Below, piece after piece: positions 59,687 through 64,000 of a DNA stretch of 64,000 bases (its first letter is position 1; every line of letters begins with the position of its first letter). The notes beneath the pieces were generated by a model. It saw only the letters and a program-made list of their open reading frames with translations, made no database searches and was not told where the DNA came from. A program made the translations under genes and the position numbers. Origin of the DNA: Pseudomonas oryzihabitans (GTDB lineage Bacteria; Pseudomonadota; Gammaproteobacteria; Pseudomonadales; Pseudomonadaceae); contig NZ_CP102428.1 of NCBI RefSeq assembly GCF_024652905.1, forward strand, positions 4,076,001 through 4,140,000. The letters run 5' to 3'.

Positions 59687-60640
59687 TTACCGCTCGGTTG
59701 CGGTCAGGACTTCTTCCATCCAGGTCACCATGCCTGCGCCGTCCATGCCCAGGCAGACCGTTACCAGCGGATTGCCGGACCAGCGCCCGTCCAGGTAGGC
59801 GCGACCCTCGGGCGCGAAGAAGGTCTGGCCTTCCGCCAGGCCTTCGGTACCAATGCTGAGATGGCCGCGCGCGGTGTGGAACAGTTCGGGGCGCCGTAGG
59901 TAGGCGAGGGCGCAGCTGTCATGGGGATGGCAGCCGTCGATGTCCTTCACGCTGCGGTAGAAGTCCGCATAGAAGTCATAGCTGCGGGCGAGTACCTCAC
60001 CCAGGGCGCCCTGACGAGCGGCGATGCGCTGCAGGCGTGGCGGGTCGAGCACGGCGCGGTGGGTGGCATCCAGGCCAACCAGAGTCAGCGGCCAGGGAGC
60101 GGCAAAGACCCGCGCCGCGGCATGGGGGTCGGAAAAGATGTTGGCTTCGGCCACCGGCGTGACGTTGCCCGGCTCGACGATGGCGCCGCCCATCACCACC
60201 ACCTCGCGGACGCGCTCGGCAACCGTGGGATCCAGCGCCAGGGCGAGGGCCAGGTTACCCAGCGGCCCGACCGCCACCAGGGTGATCTCACCCGGTCGCA
60301 GGCGGGTCTGCTCGACGATGAAGCGTGCGGCGTCCAGGGCGTGGGGCACCTGGCGTGGCGCGGGGAGCTGCTGATTGCCCAGGCCATCCTGGCCATGCAC
60401 ATGCAGGGCATGGTTACCGGCCGGCTTGACCAAGGGTTCGGCAACACCGGCGGCGACGGGCGTGTCCCGGCCCGCCAGCTCGGTGAGCAGCAGGGCGTTA
60501 CGGGTCGCCGTGCTGACCGGCACGTTGCCGAAGGTCGTGGTCAGGCCGATCACCTCGAAGGCGGGATCGGCAAACAGCAGGGCGATGGCCTGGGCGTCGT
60601 CCACGCCAGGATCGGTATCGAAGATGATGGGAAGGGACAA
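59687..60640 (-). CDS. Inosine/uridine-preferring nucleoside hydrolase
   Basis: A 317-residue calcium-dependent nucleoside N-ribohydrolase. The N-terminal DTDPGVDDAQAIALL (8-22) holds the metal-binding Asp cluster, and the C-terminal half carries the substrate His in the KDIDGCHPHDSCALA segment. It hydrolyses purine or pyrimidine ribonucleosides in the cytoplasm; the exact preference cannot be read. The downstream face of the gene shares a terminator with fba. No adjacent transporter is seen. Confidence 0.9.
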   Translation of the reverse strand: MSLPIIFDTDPGVDDAQAIALLFADPAFEVIGLTTTFGNVPVSTATRNALLLTELAGRDTPVAAGVAEPLVKPAGNHALHVHGQDGLGNQQLPAPRQVPHALDAARFIVEQTRLRPGEITLVAVGPLGNLALALALDPTVAERVREVVVMGGAIVEPGNVTPVAEANIFSDPHAAARVFAAPWPLTLVGLDATHRAVLDPPRLQRIAARQGALGEVLARSYDFYADFYRSVKDIDGCHPHDSCALAYLRRPELFHTARGHLSIGTEGLAEGQTFFAPEGRAYLDGRWSGNPLVTVCLGMDGAGMVTWMEEVLTATER

Positions 60641-60696
60641 GAGGCTTTCTCCGGCTCAGATCTCTTCCCAGGCTACCCGAGGGGCAGCGCCTCTCG

Positions 60697-60951
60697 CTAG
60701 CTGGGCAGGTCCAACTCGCCCAGCGCATCCGGCTGGTTGCGAAACGCCCGGGCAAAGACTTCGCGATTGCGGGCCATGAACAGCCCCAGGTCTTCGCACT
60801 GCTTTTCGGCAAGACCGGGGACGGCCTTGTCCAGCACACTGGCGAGCGACTCGGCCAGCTCCAACATTTTATCGTGACGATCGGCTTCGGCTTTATCCAT
60901 GAACAGGCGCTCCGGATCTCGGCTGCTGCGATACAACACTTCGACGGCCAT
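60697..60951 (-). CDS. yebG: YebG-family SOS-induced protein
   Basis: An 84-residue protein matching YebG (DNA-damage inducible). The N-terminus AVEVLYRSSRDPERLFMDKAE and the size fit; E. coli YebG is 96 residues. A LexA box lies 22 bases upstream of the ATG, as expected for this gene. The molecular role is not known. It is followed by the nucleoside hydrolase 56 bases later. Confidence 0.9.
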   Translation of the reverse strand: MAVEVLYRSSRDPERLFMDKAEADRHDKMLELAESLASVLDKAVPGLAEKQCEDLGLFMARNREVFARAFRNQPDALGELDLPS

Positions 60952-60972
60952 GCGTCACCTCGTATTCTGTAT

Positions 60973-60988
60973 CTGGTTATATATACAG
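60973..60988. promoter_or_regulatory. LexA (SOS) box upstream of yebG
   Basis: CTGGTTATATATACAG keeps the CTG...CAG ends at 16-base spacing with an AT-rich centre. Its minus-strand form is CTGTATATATAACCAG. Confidence 0.9.
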
Positions 60989-61267
60989 TAGTTGGCTTGC
61001 CGCCCGATTGCAAGGGCTACCGCTCGGCGGTCAGTGCCCAACCCGTCATGGCAATTTGCCAATCGTTCGACATTTCTGCATGTCTCTTGAATTGCCTCGG
61101 GAAACTTAAGCGCGGAAGCTGGTCTTTGAGTCTGGACCAAACGGGCAGCTCTGCCCGCCTTTATCCGGATCACCTCCGGCTCACGGAACGAGACCGCCCA
61201 TGCCTGCCATCTTTATCCGTCCGCTTATTGCCGCACGTGGCCTGCCAGGGTCGACCGAGGTGCGGGC

Positions 61268-62761
61268 GTGAGTTCGACCCTGATCATCCTGGCCATCACC
61301 GTCGCCAGCTTCCTGCTGGGATTCCTGCGCGACCTGTTGATCGCCCGGCAATTCGGCGTGAGCTGGGAAGCCGACCTGATCTTTGTCGCCCTCATCCTGC
61401 CGGTGTTCTTCGAGAGCTTCTTCGGTCTCGCCCTGCGCGATGCCATGATTCCCTATCTGCAACGCATCCGTGACCGCTGCAACGCCCAGTACGAGCAGGT
61501 CGGCCGCTGGCTGTACTGGCGCATCGGCCTGTTCGGCCTGTTGCTGTCGGTGATCGGTGTCCTCGCCAGTCCCTGGCTGATGCATGCCCTGGCTCCGGGC
61601 TGGAGCGATGAGCAGGTCGAGACCGGCAAGCTGGTCTTCGCCGTCGGCACCCTGCTGATCTGCGTGCAGGCCATCCTCTATTGCCAGGGCGCGCTGCTCA
61701 ACCTGGATCGCATCTTCATCCTGCCGATGACCCGCACCCTGATGCTCAATCTGGGCGCCATCCTGGCCATCGTCATCCTGCAGCCGAGTGGCATCGCGCT
61801 GTTCACCGGCATGCTGCTGCCCCAGGTGCTGCTGATCGTCATCCAGCACCGGCGGCTGGGCTATCTCAGCCAGCGCTCGGTCGCCTTCGAGAAGCCCGAG
61901 GGCAGTCCCTTCGCCGTGACCTTCGCGCCGGTGCTGCTCGCCGCCGGCGCCCAGCAGGGCTGCATGCTGGCGGAGCGCTTCTTCGCCTCGCTGCTGGCCG
62001 AGGGCAATATCACCATGCTGTCCTTCTCCTACCGCATCGTGACCATTCCGCTGACGCTCTATGCGCTGTCCATCCTGGCGATGATCTTTCCCGAGCTGAC
62101 CCGCAGCTGGAACGAGGGCAATGCGGACAAGTACAGCGCGCTGATGCGCAAGGCGCTGCTCGGCACCCTGCTGTTCCTGGTGCCGGCCGCCGTGGTGCTG
62201 TTCAGCTATTCGGAGCCGGTGGTCAAGGTGCTGCTGGAGCGCGGAGCCTTTGGCGCCGAGCAGAGCGCGGCGACCGCGACCCTGGTGGTGGCCTATGCCC
62301 TCGGCCTGCCCTGGATGGGCTTGGCCCTGCTATGGGGCCGGGCCCTGCTGTCCCAGCAGCGCGCCAAGACCTTCCTCTATGCCACCCTGGCCAGTTCCTT
62401 CATCACCGTGGCCCTGGATGCCGCGCTCTATCAGCCGTTCGGCGCCCAGGGGCTGGCCTATTCCTTTACCACCGGCGCCTTCCTGCAGGCCGTGTTCATG
62501 GCGCTGGCACTCTATCGTCATTCCCTCGCCGGGCTGCACCTGTCGCTGCTGCTGCGTTGGTTGGGCGCCGGCTGCGCCGTGGCCCTGCTGAGTGTGCTGT
62601 TGCCCAAGCCTGTCGGCCTGCTGGAGCTGATCGTCAGCATCAGCGTGGCGATGCTGGGCCTTCTACTGCTGTTGCTGGTCTTGGGCGAACGTGACCTGTT
62701 CCGCCGCGGCTATTGGGCGCGCGGTGCTGACGGTGCGGAGCGCGCAGAACCGACGAGTTGA
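61268..62761 (+). CDS. MurJ/MviN-like flippase (MOP superfamily)
   Basis: A 497-residue membrane protein with about 13-14 hydrophobic helices. The N-terminal GFLRDLLIARQFGVSWEADL is the MurJ/MviN hallmark, and basic residues occur where the central cavity is expected. The essential murJ of Pseudomonas normally sits by ribF-ileS, so this is probably a second, polysaccharide-linked flippase. The start is GTG at 61268 with GAGG seven bases ahead; no upstream in-frame ATG exists. It is followed, after a 239-base AT-richer gap, by a SAF-type dehydrogenase, which suggests the edge of a glycan gene cluster. Confidence 0.82.
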   Translation: MSSTLIILAITVASFLLGFLRDLLIARQFGVSWEADLIFVALILPVFFESFFGLALRDAMIPYLQRIRDRCNAQYEQVGRWLYWRIGLFGLLLSVIGVLASPWLMHALAPGWSDEQVETGKLVFAVGTLLICVQAILYCQGALLNLDRIFILPMTRTLMLNLGAILAIVILQPSGIALFTGMLLPQVLLIVIQHRRLGYLSQRSVAFEKPEGSPFAVTFAPVLLAAGAQQGCMLAERFFASLLAEGNITMLSFSYRIVTIPLTLYALSILAMIFPELTRSWNEGNADKYSALMRKALLGTLLFLVPAAVVLFSYSEPVVKVLLERGAFGAEQSAATATLVVAYALGLPWMGLALLWGRALLSQQRAKTFLYATLASSFITVALDAALYQPFGAQGLAYSFTTGAFLQAVFMALALYRHSLAGLHLSLLLRWLGAGCAVALLSVLLPKPVGLLELIVSISVAMLGLLLLLLVLGERDLFRRGYWARGADGAERAEPTS

Positions 62762-63000
62762 ACGGCCGTCACTGGACGGCAAGGAAAAAGATGGCGATCT
62801 GCAGCCATTGATCGCTATCTGTTACGAAGTCATGAATTTTTGCTTTGGCTTCGAGTCGCACGGAAAGATTGATCCCAGTCAAAGAATTTCTGATGGAAGT
62901 GGTTTTTCCATTTGCAAGAGATCGGACACGTCGTTGGGATCGGCACTTCGCATGGTGGCTTTGCTCGCTACCGACATTCTCTTTGAAAGGAATCGATCCT
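62762..63000. other. AT-richer gap between the flippase and dehydrogenase genes
   Basis: The 239 bases have a lower GC content than their surroundings, and no gene, terminator or known motif could be recognised, apart from the ribosome site AAAGGA at the end. It probably holds the promoter of the last gene. Confidence 0.5.
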
Positions 63001-64000
63001 ATGTCCTCCCAATCCCCTGTCACCCGTATCGGCATCGTCGGTACCGGCATGATCTCGCGCTGCCTGGCCCGGCTCATCAGTCGTCACTATGACGACATGA
63101 CCGTGACCCGCGTGCTGACCCGCCGGCCCATCGCCACGGTTACCGACTATCCGCTGACCGAGGCGCTCACCCAGTCGGTGGCGGATCTCATCGATCATTG
63201 CGACCTGCTGGTGGAGTGCAGCGGTGATCCCTACCATGGCACCGAGATCATCGAGCGCGCCTTCGAGGCCGGCATCAAGGTAGTCACCATCAATGCCGAG
63301 CTGCAGGTGACGACGGGTTCCTATCTGGCGGGCAAGGGATTCCTGACCGAGGCCGAGGGCGACCAGCCGGGTTCGCTGGCGGCGCTGCACGAAGAAGCGG
63401 TGCAGATGGGCTTCAAGCCGCTGGTCTACGGCAACATGAAGGGCTATCTGAACCACAACCCGACCCCGGAAGACATGGCCTACTGGTCCGCGCGCCAGGG
63501 CACCAGCGTCGATCAGACCACCTCCTTCACCGATGGCACCAAGGTGCAGATCGAGCAGGTGGTGGTCGGCAACAACTATGGCGCCACCATCACCCGCCAG
63601 GGTCTGGAAGGCCTGAATTCGACCAATCTGCAGGACAGCGCGAACATCCTGGCGCAGATGGCCGAGCAGCTGGGCACGCCCATCGTCGACTACGTGATCC
63701 CGAGCGGCTATTCCGCCGGTGGCGTCTTCGTCGTCGGTCGCCATGACGAAGACCAGGCCGGCGCCATCGAATACTTCAAACTGGGCAAGGGTCCGTACTA
63801 TGTGCTGGTACGCCCCTTCCACCTCTGCTCCCTGGAAGTCGGCAAGACCCTGCGTCGCGTCATCGCCGGTGGCAAGATCCTGCTCAACAACTCCACCACG
63901 CCGACCCTGAGCGTGGCCGCCATCATGAAGAAGCCCATGGCGGCTGGCGACATCATCGAGCGCGGCATCGGTGGCTACAGCGTGCGCGGCGAAGCGGTGA
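63001..64000 (+). CDS. NAD(P)-dependent oxidoreductase with SAF-domain family resemblance (predicted homoserine-dehydrogenase-like), cut by the window edge
   Basis: The reading frame is open from ATG 63001 through the window end (333 codons). The N-terminus has a Rossmann dinucleotide site (IGIVGTGMISRCLARLISRH), and the sequence resembles the COG4091 group: a homoserine-dehydrogenase-like core often followed by a C-terminal SAF domain. These genes are common in glycan or sugar-acid clusters. The rest of the protein is beyond the window, so the SAF domain is not seen. AAAGGA precedes the start. Function is inferred. Confidence 0.75.
   Translation, partial: MSSQSPVTRIGIVGTGMISRCLARLISRHYDDMTVTRVLTRRPIATVTDYPLTEALTQSVADLIDHCDLLVECSGDPYHGTEIIERAFEAGIKVVTINAELQVTTGSYLAGKGFLTEAEGDQPGSLAALHEEAVQMGFKPLVYGNMKGYLNHNPTPEDMAYWSARQGTSVDQTTSFTDGTKVQIEQVVVGNNYGATITRQGLEGLNSTNLQDSANILAQMAEQLGTPIVDYVIPSGYSAGGVFVVGRHDEDQAGAIEYFKLGKGPYYVLVRPFHLCSLEVGKTLRRVIAGGKILLNNSTTPTLSVAAIMKKPMAAGDIIERGIGGYSVRGEAV

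Noticed and set aside
62762-63000. A sigma-54-like promoter (GGCAC...) ahead of the last gene
   Set aside because: The GG and GC doublets are not ten bases apart, so the spacing rules it out.

Overview
This window is a high-GC gammaproteobacterial chromosome segment, almost certainly from a Pseudomonas. The gene content and order (nudE-cysQ, glnA-ntrBC-thiI-typA-estA, metK-tkt-epd-pgk-fba) match Pseudomonas core blocks. The accessory content (class Ib nrdHIEF, two YdeP-type molybdoenzymes, an orphan vgrG, many 30-40 bp extragenic repeats) suggests a species outside the aeruginosa core, possibly near P. oryzihabitans/psychrotolerans. The species call is inference. I see no rRNA, tRNA, CRISPR array, transposase or prophage.

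Layout. 1-5.6 kb: cysQ (partial) and nudE facing away from yrfG, then a LysR regulator, fdhD and a YdeP-type molybdopterin oxidoreductase. 5.6-11.6 kb: a chemoreceptor, porin and small phosphate-binding-like protein in one minus-strand run, a nucleotidyltransferase-like gene and a second chemoreceptor. 12-20.6 kb: a luciferase-like oxidoreductase, trifunctional putA with GTTGCA operator motifs, a second YdeP-type oxidoreductase and trmL. 20.6-22.5 kb: a membrane protein, a candidate sigma-54-dependent small RNA in the position of NrsZ, and about 0.9 kb of repeat DNA. 22.5-28.2 kb: the nitrogen-control block ntrC, ntrB, two DUF4124 genes and glnA, with a sigma-54 promoter and two NtrC sites ahead of glnA. 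28.3-34.6 kb: thiI, typA, a small LprI-like protein and the autotransporter esterase estA. 34.6-38.8 kb: a PotD-like binding protein overlapping a GGDEF/EAL membrane protein (an NspS/MbaA-like pair) and a PAP2 phosphatase. 38.9-47 kb: metK, an ArsR-methyltransferase regulator, pqiA-pqiA-pqiB-pqiC and tkt. 47-55.5 kb: an accessory stretch with vgrG, ogt, an Ada/AlkA fusion and nrdHIEF. 55.6-59.6 kb: epd, pgk, two small lipoprotein genes and fba. 59.7-64 kb: a nucleoside hydrolase, SOS-type yebG, a MurJ-like flippase and a SAF-type dehydrogenase cut by the window edge.

How the parts work together. Nitrogen limitation should act through NtrB/NtrC and RpoN on glnA and probably on the small RNA. 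Central carbon enzymes (tkt, epd, pgk, fba) sit together with metK as in other pseudomonads. The polyamine-sensor-like pair would link a periplasmic ligand to c-di-GMP. The nrdHIEF and ogt/alkA genes handle dNTP supply and alkylation repair. All functional assignments come from reading motifs and recalled family knowledge; no database search was run.
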